Source of the DNA: Shewanella sp. MR-4
GTDB taxonomy: Bacteria; Pseudomonadota; Gammaproteobacteria; Enterobacterales; Shewanellaceae
Assembly: GCF_000014685.1 (NCBI RefSeq)
Contig: NC_008321.1
Coordinates: forward strand, 2,105,001 to 2,169,000
DNA: 64,000 nucleotides
Reading direction: 5' to 3'
A program made the position numbers and the translations under genes. This document shows, in pieces, positions 9,558 through 18,445 of this stretch. Within the stretch, counting starts at the first letter, position 1; every line of letters begins with the position of its first letter. The notes under the pieces are model-generated. The model saw only the letters and a list, made by a program, of their open reading frames with translations, was not told where the DNA came from and ran no database searches.

Positions 9558-10617
9558 GGGCTTTGTTTCCTAAATCGAGTCAGCGAACGAAACTCTCATC
9601 ATTGTTCAAATATCAAGCTATATAGTGGGTTTCAGGCATACCTAGCCCAGTGAGTTTGTTCAAAGCCCTAATCATCGCGTAAGCTTCTCCCACCTGAGCG
9701 TTATAATTCCGCATGCTCAACGTGCCTCCTAGCAGTTGTTTTATCCTGTACATTGCGGTTTCTGAGATTGAGCGGCGATGATAACCATACCGTTTTTTCC
9801 ATTGCTTATTTGAGCCATGAAGCTGTTGCCAACTGACGGCTAAGTTTCGTGGATGCCCTTGTTCCCATAGCGCAGCACCTTCCCTAGGAGGAATAAGCAC
9901 TAAAGCGTGTTTTCGACGAACGGCTTCGTGACAAGCTTTCGTGTCGTAAGCACCATCACCCGAGATATTACGGATTTTTCGATGGGTTTGCTTAAGTAAA
10001 TTGGGCATCACTTCAGCGTCTGTTACACCTGATAAACTGAGTTCTGCGGCAATAATTTCATGGCTATGTGTATCTACGGCAATATGCAGTTTACGCCACA
10101 CTCTGCGCTTTCCATCTGTGCCGTGTTTCTTCACTTTCCACTCAGCTTCGCCATAGACCTTCAAGCCTGTCGAGTCGATAGCTAAGTGCTCAATGGCGCC
10201 GCGAGTCTTGGTTTTAAAAGCAATATTGACCGTTTTCGCGCGTTTACTGATACAGGTGTAATGCGGGCAAGATAATGGGATGTCACCCAGTTTAAACACC
10301 GAATTGATAAAGCCCTGTAAGGCTCTCAGTGGCATAGAGAAAATACGCTTAACCATCAACGCAGTGGTAATGGCTAAGTCGCTAAATAATTGAGGGCGAC
10401 CTTTCTTGGGCGGCTCGACCTTGGCTTTCCACTTAGCAATTGCATCCTCATCAATCCAGAAGGTAAGTGAACCGCGGTTGATTAAGGCTTGGTTGTATTG
10501 CTTCCAGTTGGTTGTGTTATAACGAGGCTTTGACACGGTTGATGGGTAAGTTGATAGTCGATGCCGATCAGATCTGCGGCTACGGTTTTAGTTCAACCTA
10601 TTTAGGAAACAAAGTCC
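9558..10617 (-). mobile_element. IS5-family insertion sequence, IS903-like
   Basis: An element of about 1060 bp (IS903 is 1057 bp) bounded by 18-bp terminal inverted repeats: GGGCTTTGTTTCCTAAAT at 9558-9575 and its inverted counterpart, with 17 of 18 bases matching, at 10600-10617. Between them lies one complete DDE transposase gene on the minus strand. No 9-bp direct repeat is visible in the immediate flanks, although IS903-type insertion normally leaves one. This suggests a deletion or recombination after insertion. Confidence 0.88.
9613..10536 (-). CDS. IS903-type DDE transposase (IS5 family)
   Basis: A 307-residue transposase, exactly the length of the IS903 enzyme. The catalytic triad is present: Asp121 (LAIDSTGLKV), Asp194 (SGDGAYDT) and Glu259 in the YHRRSISETAMYR signature. 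The N-terminus (YNTTNWKQYNQALINRGSL) and the RALQGFINSVFKL block also match the group. No frameshift or missing residue is seen, so the element may be active. It reads away from the truncated umuC. Confidence 0.95.
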   Translation of the reverse strand: MSKPRYNTTNWKQYNQALINRGSLTFWIDEDAIAKWKAKVEPPKKGRPQLFSDLAITTALMVKRIFSMPLRALQGFINSVFKLGDIPLSCPHYTCISKRAKTVNIAFKTKTRGAIEHLAIDSTGLKVYGEAEWKVKKHGTDGKRRVWRKLHIAVDTHSHEIIAAELSLSGVTDAEVMPNLLKQTHRKIRNISGDGAYDTKACHEAVRRKHALVLIPPREGAALWEQGHPRNLAVSWQQLHGSNKQWKKRYGYHRRSISETAMYRIKQLLGGTLSMRNYNAQVGEAYAMIRALNKLTGLGMPETHYIA

Positions 10618-10707
10618 AGTAAAACTGTAACTACCTCTCTTCTCTTCGTCTAATTTATTTATCATGAAAAATTCCAACATGTGGCATCTAAAAAAATTCC
10701 CAACTGT

Positions 10708-10935
10708 AAGTTCATAGTTACTCGAGCATACTATCACTCCCAATTTGGCACACTGTTCTTTGACATGAAAGTAGGGCGCAAATTTGGGGATCCCAAGTTC
10801 TCTAGCCTGACGGTTGGCTGCCACAATACAGCCATCGTTATTGCTTAGGACGATAATCGGTTTACCGCGCCAATCGGGTCGGAACACTTGCTCAGCCGAG
10901 CAGTAAAACGAGTTGGCATCGACTAAGGCGTACAT
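10708..10935 (-). pseudogene. umuC: Truncated umuC (error-prone polymerase V catalytic subunit), 5' fragment only
   Basis: The ATG at 10935 overlaps the end of the umuD-like gene. The first 76 codons encode a Y-family polymerase N-terminus: YALVDANSFYCSAEQVFRP with the metal-binding Asp, then VLSNNDGCIVAANRQARELG and SSNYEL. After codon 76 UmuC similarity stops. The frame runs on through about 30 unrelated codons and ends inside the IS903-like inverted repeat, at 10588. The palm residues beyond this point and the little-finger domain (about 350 residues) are absent, so the gene cannot make a polymerase. The breakpoint lies about 90 bases before the insertion sequence, so simple IS insertion does not explain the loss. 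Confidence 0.88.
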
Positions 10936-11702
10936 GACCACAGGCCCAGTAACGAGGATTGAAAATGCATTCTAATCGAACGAATAACAACACCTTCTAC
11001 ACTAAAAGAGTCGCAATCTCGTATCGGCACGGCATGGTATTGCGGATTGGCAGACAGCAATATTCTGCGTTTTTTATCAAAAATTTTGCAGATAAACTCG
11101 CCATTCAGCTGTGCAACGATAACGGCTCCCTGGGATGCGTTAACTTGTCGGTCAATAATTAATACATCCCCATCATATATCCCTTCATCTCGCATCGAGT
11201 CCCCTTGGGCGACACCAAACCAGGTTGCGCAAGGGTGTAATACCAGTAGGTCATCGAGGCTTGTTCTAAGCTCAGAGTAGTCTGCGGTAAGATGAATAAA
11301 ATCATTGAGGTAGAGATGTTGCCTCAGTGTTCGAATCACGACCCCTTCAACGCAAAAATCATCGTAATCGTGTATCGTTATGGCTTGGCATTTTTCATCG
11401 GAAGTGAGCAGCATTCTCCGTTTTTCATCATAGATTTTGCAGATGAACTCACCATTGAGTTGGCCATAAATTACACTCCCAGTTTGAGGCTTAATATGGC
11501 GGTCGATGATCAGCAGATCACCATCGAATATGCCGACACCTTTCATAGCGTCGCCTTGAGCGATACAAAGCCGTGTTGCACTGGGGTGCAATACGAGTAA
11601 TTCATCGAGGCGCAATCCAAGCTGAGTATATTCTGCTGCAGGGCTTTCAAAGCCGCTAATCCCCGCGTGAGCGGGCCAAGGAATGATAGGATAAACACGC
11701 AT
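10923..11702 (-). CDS. umuD: Tandem two-domain UmuD-like S24 peptidase
   Basis: A 259-residue protein from the ATG at 11702, about twice the length of UmuD (139). Two copies of the UmuD/LexA-type peptidase domain occur at about residues 25-125 and 141-245; both contain a DELL/DDLL-VLHP stretch, an IFDGD/IYDGD block, a LNGEFICKI segment and an EGVVIR strand. The catalytic Lys is kept in both (Lys89, Lys206). The catalytic Ser is kept only in copy 2 (Ser169, GDSM); copy 1 has Ala52 (GDAM), one base from Ser (GCT for TCT). A UmuD-like self-cleavage region precedes copy 1 only (AHAGISGFESPAAEY, Ser16-Gly17 aligning with the UmuD bond). An SOS box lies just upstream. The longer in-frame start at 11747 would overlap that box and is rejected. 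Confidence 0.85.
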   Translation of the reverse strand: MRVYPIIPWPAHAGISGFESPAAEYTQLGLRLDELLVLHPSATRLCIAQGDAMKGVGIFDGDLLIIDRHIKPQTGSVIYGQLNGEFICKIYDEKRRMLLTSDEKCQAITIHDYDDFCVEGVVIRTLRQHLYLNDFIHLTADYSELRTSLDDLLVLHPCATWFGVAQGDSMRDEGIYDGDVLIIDRQVNASQGAVIVAQLNGEFICKIFDKKRRILLSANPQYHAVPIRDCDSFSVEGVVIRSIRMHFQSSLLGLWSCTP

Positions 11703-11713
11703 AGCAATATAAT

Positions 11714-11733
11714 TACTGTATATAAGTACAGTA
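11714..11733 (-). promoter_or_regulatory. LexA-binding SOS box of the umuDC operon
   Basis: TACTGTATATAAGTACAGTA contains the full CTGT-N8-ACAG consensus (11716-11731) and closely resembles the E. coli umuDC operator. It sits 11 bases upstream of the umuD-like ATG at 11702, where LexA would block transcription until DNA damage. Confidence 0.92.
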
Positions 11734-11841
11734 ATTATAGCGAGCATTGTTCTATTCGCAAATGGGGCTGAGGATTAAATTGGCTTGTTAGTCAGCCTAT
11801 CTTGATTAACCCCATGGCCTGGTTAGAGTTTTTGTTTAGTA

Positions 11842-12486
11842 TCAGTCTGTGGCACGTTTTGAAAAATGCAGTAGCCGATTATTGGCGGGCATTGCGGTAT
11901 CAGCAACCAATGTGAAGGCTTGCGCTTGGGCGAGCTGAATAATCCATTCTATGTCCCGAATACCACTCTCACTGTCTCTTTGTTTTAAATACTGATCGAA
12001 TTGACGATTGCTGTCGCTGGTAAACTTGCCTTGGTAGTTAAAAGGGCCGTAAATGCAGAGGGTATTGAGTTGTGGTAGGTATTGACCCAAGCCAGCAAAA
12101 AAGGCTTCAACCATGGTTTGACTCATAATATGCAAGGTATTGGCGCTAAACACGGCGTCGATGCGGGTGTTATTGATGGGCCAAGGTTGGGTGACATCGA
12201 GTGCGAAGGGCAAGCCGAGGTTGTTGATGCCTTTTTGATGCCCTTGTTGGTGGCATCTTGCGCTAATGCCCTCAAGGTAATCGGCTTGATCGCTGGTTTG
12301 CCAGAAAAGCTGAGGCAGATTTTCAGCAAAATAAACGGCATGTTGTCCCGTGCCGCTGCCAATTTCCAGCACCTGTTTGGCGCTGGCAAAGGCGGTTTGT
12401 AGCACGGCGAGTATTGGCCCTTTGTTATTTTCACAGGCTTGAGAAAAAAGCAGCAAGCTAGGCGGCGTTTGAGGATCCTGAAACAT
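11842..12486 (-). CDS. DUF938 SAM-dependent methyltransferase-like protein
   Basis: A 214-residue class I methyltransferase fold. The SAM-binding motif I is visible as VLEIGSGTGQHAVYFAE, followed by an acidic residue after strand 2 and a DAVFSANTLHIMS segment equivalent to motif IV. The C-terminal half (CIYGPFNYQGKFTSDSNRQFD, RDIEWI) is typical of DUF938 proteins, whose substrate is unknown. The ATG at 12486 is preceded by AGGA at suitable spacing; an upstream in-frame start at 12522 lacks this. It is divergent from the puuB-like gene, with a 270-bp gap holding no gene I can support. Confidence 0.88.
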   Translation of the reverse strand: MFQDPQTPPSLLLFSQACENNKGPILAVLQTAFASAKQVLEIGSGTGQHAVYFAENLPQLFWQTSDQADYLEGISARCHQQGHQKGINNLGLPFALDVTQPWPINNTRIDAVFSANTLHIMSQTMVEAFFAGLGQYLPQLNTLCIYGPFNYQGKFTSDSNRQFDQYLKQRDSESGIRDIEWIIQLAQAQAFTLVADTAMPANNRLLHFSKRATD

Positions 12487-12756
12487 GGTATGTCCTAAAT
12501 TTGTCCTTGCGGAGGCAGGCAAAGTGTTTGTCTTACAAAAACTTTGCCTGCCATCGCGGTCGTAATGGCCTGTAGCTTAAGCCAATGCGGCGGTAAATTC
12601 TATTGATAAGCACGATTTGGGATGGTCGCACGGGTTGAGTTTCATTCGGTTCTACAATCTTCTGTTGACCACGATATTAGCTTAGATATACTCAAAAATT
12701 CTGAACAAATGTAAAAAATATAAAACAAAAAACTCAAGTCTGTTCAAAGGATCCCT

Positions 12757-14046
12757 ATGTCTGCTAAACGCTGCGCGTCTTATTACAATGCCACCATCAA
12801 ACAAGAGTCTGATTATCCAGAACTTGAAGGCGATATTCGGGTCGATGTGGCCATTATCGGCGGCGGGTTTACCGGTGTGGCAACGGCGGTGGAATTGTCT
12901 GAAAAGGGTTACCAAGTGGCGCTACTTGAGGCCAATAAGATTGCCTGGGGCGCCACAGGGCGAAATGGCGGCCAAGTGACGGGGAGTTTGTCCGGCGATG
13001 CCGCCATGACCAAGCAATTACGGCGTCAGCTTGGTCAGGAGGCCGAAGATTATGTGTGGAACCTTCGCTGGCGCGGCCACGATATCATCAAAAGCAGAGT
13101 GGCGAAGTATGGCATTGATTGTGATTTAAAATTTGGCCATATCCAAACGGCGTATCGCCCCGCACATATGGTCGAGTTACAGCAAATGTTCGATGAAGCC
13201 AATCGCCGTGGCATGGGGGAATTGATGACCTTAGTGCCAGCGCAGGAGATGCCCGCCTACTTAGCTTCGCCCTTGTACCACGGTGGGCTGGTCAATCGAC
13301 GCAATATGCATCTGCATTCGGTGAATTTATGTCTTGGTGAGGCGCGAGCCGCGGCTTCATTGGGCGCGCAGATTTTTGAACATTCACAGGTGCTGGATAT
13401 TCAGCAAGGAGAGCTTGCAACTGTGCTCACGCCAAAGGGCAGGGTGAAGGCAAGCAGTGTGCTTATCGCCGGTAATGCCTATCACAAATTGGGCCGACCT
13501 CAGCTGCGGGGCATGATATTTCCCGCTTCCCTTGGCAATTGCGCGACAGCTCAATTACCGCCAGAGCTGGCTAAGCAACTCAATCCGCAGGATTTAGCCG
13601 TGTATGATTGCCGCTTTGTGCTGGATTATTACCGCTTAACGGCCGATAACCGTTTGATGTTTGGGGGCGGTACCAATTACAGCGGTCGCGATCCTAAAAA
13701 TGTTGCCGCCGAGCTGCGTCCGGCGATTGAACGCACTTTCCCCCAGTTAAAAGGCGTTGACATTGAATTTGCCTGGGCTGGCATGGCGGGGATAGTGATT
13801 AACCGTATTCCCCAGCTGGGCAAGATAGCGCCGAATATCTTCTATTGTCAGGGATATTCCGGCCATGGCGTGGCGACTTCCCATATTATGGCCGAGATCA
13901 TGGGGCAGGCGATCGATGGTCAAATGCGAGAGTTCGATCTCTTTGCCGCCATGCGTCATATTCGGATCCCATTGAATGAATGGTTTGGTAATCAGGCCCT
14001 TGCGCTAGGGATGTTGTATTACACCCTGAGGGAAAACTGGCGCTAA
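12757..14046 (+). CDS. puuB: FAD-dependent amine oxidoreductase, gamma-glutamylputrescine oxidase-like
   Basis: A 429-residue DAO-family flavoprotein. The dinucleotide-binding motif is VAIIGGGFTGVATAVELSEKG (residues about 31-51), followed by the ATGRNGGQ flavin-contact segment. The C-terminal half has RLTADNRLMFGGG, LKGVDIEFAWAG and YCQGYSGHGVATSH, all close to E. coli PuuB, which oxidises gamma-glutamylputrescine in putrescine breakdown. The rest of the puu pathway is not adjacent, so the exact amine substrate is uncertain. AAGGA lies about 8 bases before the ATG. It is a single gene, divergent from the DUF938 gene and convergent with lysR. Confidence 0.85.
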   Translation: MSAKRCASYYNATIKQESDYPELEGDIRVDVAIIGGGFTGVATAVELSEKGYQVALLEANKIAWGATGRNGGQVTGSLSGDAAMTKQLRRQLGQEAEDYVWNLRWRGHDIIKSRVAKYGIDCDLKFGHIQTAYRPAHMVELQQMFDEANRRGMGELMTLVPAQEMPAYLASPLYHGGLVNRRNMHLHSVNLCLGEARAAASLGAQIFEHSQVLDIQQGELATVLTPKGRVKASSVLIAGNAYHKLGRPQLRGMIFPASLGNCATAQLPPELAKQLNPQDLAVYDCRFVLDYYRLTADNRLMFGGGTNYSGRDPKNVAAELRPAIERTFPQLKGVDIEFAWAGMAGIVINRIPQLGKIAPNIFYCQGYSGHGVATSHIMAEIMGQAIDGQMREFDLFAAMRHIRIPLNEWFGNQALALGMLYYTLRENWR

Positions 14047-14130
14047 ATAGCGAGTAATCCGTCAAGCTCAAGCGGCATTATTAGTAGCATGGGTGATTTG
14101 TTACTCTGGTTCGCTGCAATGGACTCGTTA

Positions 14131-15012
14131 CTACGTATTCTCCATCGCCAGTTTTTCCGCGAGATAATCCACTAATACCCTTACTTTGGCGCTCAGGTGA
14201 CGATTCTGCGGATAGAGCGCCCAAATGCCTTCTTTGGCTTCACGGTGCGCGTCGAGAAAGGAGATGAGTCGGCCTGCATGAATATCTTCCTCAATATAAT
14301 AATCAGGGAGTTGCACTATTCCTATGCCCTTTAATGCCGCATCCCGCAGGGCGTAACCGCTGTTGCAGATAAGGTTGCCACGTACCTTAATATTGCGCTC
14401 ACGGCCATTTTCAATAAAGCGCCAGTAATTGTGATTCCCGATCAGGCAATTATGTTGATTTAACTCCGAAAGCGTGTGGGGCTCACCGTATTTTTCAACG
14501 TAACTGGGCGAGGCGGCCACATAATGGGTGCGGCTACTCAAGGGTTTGGCCATCAGGCTGGAGTCGGCGAGTTTGCCAAGGCGAATGGCTAAATCGTAAC
14601 CGCCTTCAATCAAATCTAAGGTTCTGTTGGTCAAGTCGACATTAAATTCGACGCTGGGATATTGCACCATAAAATCATTGAGTAACGGCATGATAAATTT
14701 TTCGCCATAGGCCACGGGCGCGGTGAGTTTTACCAATCCTTGGGGCGAACCTTTTAGATCGGTAATTGCCCGCTCGGCCTCCTCGAGGCCTGTTTGCAAT
14801 TGGCGGCAATGACGATAATAAATCGTGCCTTCTTCGGTAAGCGATACCTTGCGAGTCGTACGGTAAAACAGCTTAGTGCCGAGGCGATTTTCCAGCGCAC
14901 CGATTTGCCGACTCACGTGGGCGGTGGACACATTGAGGCGCTGTGCGGCCAAGGTAAAGTTCTCGGCCTCGGCCACTGCTACAAATTCTGATATGCCATC
15001 CCAAAGGTACAT
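14131..15012 (-). CDS. LysR-family transcriptional regulator
   Basis: A 293-residue LysR protein. The N-terminal winged helix spans about residues 1-60 with the helix-turn-helix (NFTLAAQRLNVSTAHVSRQI, then LENRLGTKLFYRTTRKVSLT). The remainder is a periplasmic-binding-like effector domain of CrgA/YafC type (AYGEKFIMPLLNDF, YDLAIRLGKLADSS). It is transcribed away from adhC with a 196-bp shared intergenic region, an arrangement in which LysR proteins usually control the divergent gene. The likely targets are therefore adhC-fghA and itself, but the effector is unknown. Confidence 0.92.
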   Translation of the reverse strand: MYLWDGISEFVAVAEAENFTLAAQRLNVSTAHVSRQIGALENRLGTKLFYRTTRKVSLTEEGTIYYRHCRQLQTGLEEAERAITDLKGSPQGLVKLTAPVAYGEKFIMPLLNDFMVQYPSVEFNVDLTNRTLDLIEGGYDLAIRLGKLADSSLMAKPLSSRTHYVAASPSYVEKYGEPHTLSELNQHNCLIGNHNYWRFIENGRERNIKVRGNLICNSGYALRDAALKGIGIVQLPDYYIEEDIHAGRLISFLDAHREAKEGIWALYPQNRHLSAKVRVLVDYLAEKLAMENT

Positions 15013-15046
15013 TGTTGCTTCTCAGTAAAAATGAATTGCCAAAATG

Positions 15047-15083
15047 CTAGATTATCAATCCTCAGGAAATAAATACAATCTAG
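15047..15083. promoter_or_regulatory. Inverted repeat between lysR and adhC, candidate regulator site
   Basis: CTAGATT at 15047-15053 and AATCTAG at 15077-15083 form a perfect 7-bp inverted repeat in the divergent region. Position fits a LysR-family operator, although the 23-bp spacing is wider than the usual T-N11-A core. Confidence 0.3.
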
Positions 15084-15187
15084 TGACTGCATTACCGCAC
15101 ACTATTTTTAAGCTTATCCGTCCGCCTCAATCTATGCTTACAAGCGAGTAGGGCATGAGGTAAGCCGTAAATCGATAAGCCCATTGA

Positions 15188-16348
<1,161 letters not shown>

Positions 16349-16367
16349 GCGCTCAGTTTGCCATCAC

Positions 16368-16412
16368 AGCAGCAGATAACCGCTAACGGCTTATCTGCTG
16401 CTTATGTGTTTT
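16368..16412 (+). terminator. Hairpin with T-rich tail after adhC
   Basis: AGCAGCAGATAA-CCG...CGG-TTATCTGCTGCT forms a long stem with a 4-base loop and one bulge (16368-16402), followed by TATGTGTTTT. It may end or reduce transcription before fghA. Confidence 0.6.
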
Positions 16413-16475
16413 AAGCTTGTGATAGGGTTTTGAACGGCAAGCTAAACGCTGAAAGTGAACAGGAAAGGGATTGAA

Positions 16476-17315
16476 ATGACCATAGAAAATATCAGCTGTA
16501 ACAAGAGTTTTGGTGGTTGGCACAAACAGTATCGCCATCAATCTCAGGCGCTGAATTGCGAGATGCGCTTTGCGATTTACCTGCCACCCGAGGCGGCCAA
16601 CAAACCTGTGCCTGTGTTGTATTGGCTATCGGGTCTCACCTGTACCGACGAAAACTTTATGCAGAAGGCGGGCGCGCAGCGTATTGCAGCTCAGTTGGGA
16701 ATGGCTATCGTCGCCCCCGATACGAGTCCTCGTGGCGATGATGTTGCCGATGCACCGGATAAAGCCTATGACTTAGGTCTTGGCGCGGGGTTTTATTTAA
16801 ACGCGACCAGAGCGCCTTGGAATCGCCACTATAAAATGTACGACTATATAGTGCATGAGCTGCCAGCGCTGATTGAAGCGAATTTCCCCGTAACCGGGCA
16901 GCGCGCCATCTCTGGCCACTCCATGGGCGGGCACGGCGCGTTAGTGATAGGGTTAACCAATCCCCACAGATACAGTTCAATCTCGGCCTTTAGTCCTATC
17001 AGCAATCCAAGCAATGCGCCTTGGGGGATTAAAGCCTTTACCGAGTATTTAGGGGAAAATCGTGAGCACTGGCGCCAATATGACGCCTGTGAGTTGCTAA
17101 AACTGGCGATTAACGAAGTGCCTGTGTTAGTCGACCAAGGTGATGCCGACAGCTTTTTAGAGGCGCAGCTGATGCCACAGACGCTTAGTGATATCGCCAA
17201 AGCAAAAGGCTATCCCTTAGATTTACGTATGCAGGCGGGGTACGACCATAGCTATTACTTTATTGCGAGCTTTATTGAAGAGCACCTTAAATTCCATAGC
17301 TTGTATTTTAAATAA
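16476..17315 (+). CDS. fghA: S-formylglutathione hydrolase
   Basis: A 279-residue alpha/beta hydrolase (esterase D family) that hydrolyses S-formylglutathione to formate and glutathione, the second step of formaldehyde detoxification after AdhC. The nucleophile elbow is Ser in ISGHSMGGHGAL. The acid and base sit in VDQGDADSFL and AGYDHSYYFIASF. VLYWLSGLTCTDENFMQKAG and APDTSPRG are family signatures. The ATG at 16476 is chosen because AGGAAAGGGA precedes it and the protein then matches the roughly 278-residue family length; a GTG at 16455 is in frame upstream. Confidence 0.95.
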   Translation: MTIENISCNKSFGGWHKQYRHQSQALNCEMRFAIYLPPEAANKPVPVLYWLSGLTCTDENFMQKAGAQRIAAQLGMAIVAPDTSPRGDDVADAPDKAYDLGLGAGFYLNATRAPWNRHYKMYDYIVHELPALIEANFPVTGQRAISGHSMGGHGALVIGLTNPHRYSSISAFSPISNPSNAPWGIKAFTEYLGENREHWRQYDACELLKLAINEVPVLVDQGDADSFLEAQLMPQTLSDIAKAKGYPLDLRMQAGYDHSYYFIASFIEEHLKFHSLYFK

Positions 17316-17379
17316 GGCTGCAAATCGTTAACCCCTTTCAGCATTAAACCTTAGAGTTAAAGCCTAGGGGTAAATATTA

Positions 17380-17420
17380 AAAAGCGCGGTGAACACAAGT
17401 TCGCTGCGCTTTTGTTTTCT
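17380..17420 (+). terminator. Rho-independent terminator after fghA
   Basis: A 15-bp stem (AAAAGCGCGGTGAAC with GTTCGCTGCGCTTTT, including two G-T pairs) around an ACAA loop at 17380-17413, ending in a TTTTGTTTTC tract. Confidence 0.85.
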
Positions 17421-17604
17421 ACGGATAAATCGCGATGTCATTCAACATGTCATATTGATCAATCACGCCTGAATAATCTGGATGCCGCGGCTATATCTCA
17501 AATGAGAAAAAGCTGTTAAGTTCTCGACATTAATGATGATTCATTCTCGATATTCTCATCACGCAATATTGGCGAATAAATATACGCAAGGATAGGAGTT
17601 CAAT

Positions 17605-18285
17605 ATGAAATGGATGTTCGTACTGTTACTGGCGATAACCAGTACCGCCAATGCCATGATTATCAGGCATGATGTGGATGACGCGAAATATCAAGCGGCG
17701 GCGCACGTGGCTAATGAGCTAACGGTCGGCAATAAGGTGCAATTTAAAACGCATTTTTACCCGATTAAAGACGTGATAAAACATCCACTTTGGAAAGAAA
17801 GGCACTTTCCCTACGATATTGCCTTGGTTCAATTGGCTTCTCCCATTGAGGATGCAACACTCGCTAGATTGAATCATGCCACAACCGAAACGGGCAAAAT
17901 CGCCACCTTCGTCGGACGTGGCGATTATGGTAATGGACTGGTGGGCGTTGCGGGGGCCGACAAACAATTACGCGCGGCACACAATGCCGTGGTCGGGGTG
18001 CAGGAGCAATGGTTGCAATTTATCTTTGACCGTGACGCGAATGCCTTACCATTGGAGGGGATAAGTGGCCCAGGAGATTCTGGTGGCCCCGCGTATCTCA
18101 TCTCGGCCGATTCAGTTTGTCTTATCGGTGTCAGTTCATGGCAAAATGCCGAGTCAACCAATTGGGAAGAGGGCAAGTATGGCGTGATTGAACATTACTC
18201 ACGTATTTCCTACTTTCGGGATTGGATTGAGCAAACCTTATTTCAGGCATCAAAGATTGTGCTCGCTGGCTGCTCTGATAGCTAA
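17605..18285 (+). CDS. Secreted trypsin-like serine protease with a shortened N-terminal subdomain
   Basis: A 226-residue S1-family protein with a signal peptide (residues about 1-17, cut near TANA). The Asp of the triad is in YDIALVQLASP (Asp71) and the Ser in GISGPGDSGGPAYL (Ser159). The only candidate catalytic His is His34 in AAAHVANEL, just 14 residues after the IIRHD-type mature start. In S1 proteases about 40 residues separate these points, including the strand before TAAH. An in-frame loss of roughly 25-30 residues is the simplest reading. Activity is therefore doubtful. It is a single gene with a good ribosome binding site (AGGATAGGAG) and a bidirectional terminator after it. Confidence 0.8.
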   Translation: MKWMFVLLLAITSTANAMIIRHDVDDAKYQAAAHVANELTVGNKVQFKTHFYPIKDVIKHPLWKERHFPYDIALVQLASPIEDATLARLNHATTETGKIATFVGRGDYGNGLVGVAGADKQLRAAHNAVVGVQEQWLQFIFDRDANALPLEGISGPGDSGGPAYLISADSVCLIGVSSWQNAESTNWEEGKYGVIEHYSRISYFRDWIEQTLFQASKIVLAGCSDS

Positions 18286-18381
18286 AAATGCTTATGCCTT
18301 AAAGTGCTGTAATCGATGCGATATGGGCGTACAACCTCAGCATAAAACAGGTGCGTTTTTCATTCCGTGATCAATGATAGA

Positions 18382-18415
18382 GACAAAAACGCCTGCGATT
18401 GCAGGCGTTTTTGTC
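18382..18415. terminator. Bidirectional rho-independent terminator
   Basis: A perfect 15-bp stem (GACAAAAACGCCTGC with its complement) around a GATT loop lies between the convergent protease gene and ydbL. A-tract and T-tract flanks are built into the stem, so it can work for both strands. Confidence 0.88.
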
Positions 18416-18437
18416 ACTGCTTAGTCGCTAAGCAGTG
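18415..18437. terminator. Second hairpin directly abutting the first
   Basis: CACTGCTTAG-TCG-CTAAGCAGTG is a perfect 10-bp stem with a 3-base loop starting at the last base of the previous stem. It is likely part of the termination region after ydbL; it has no U-tract of its own. Confidence 0.45.
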
Positions 18438-18445
18438 TTAACTCT

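Noticed and set aside
12682..12915. 77-codon minus-strand frame overlapping the start of the puuB-like gene
   Set aside because: It is antisense to a conserved coding region and lacks similarity to known proteins.
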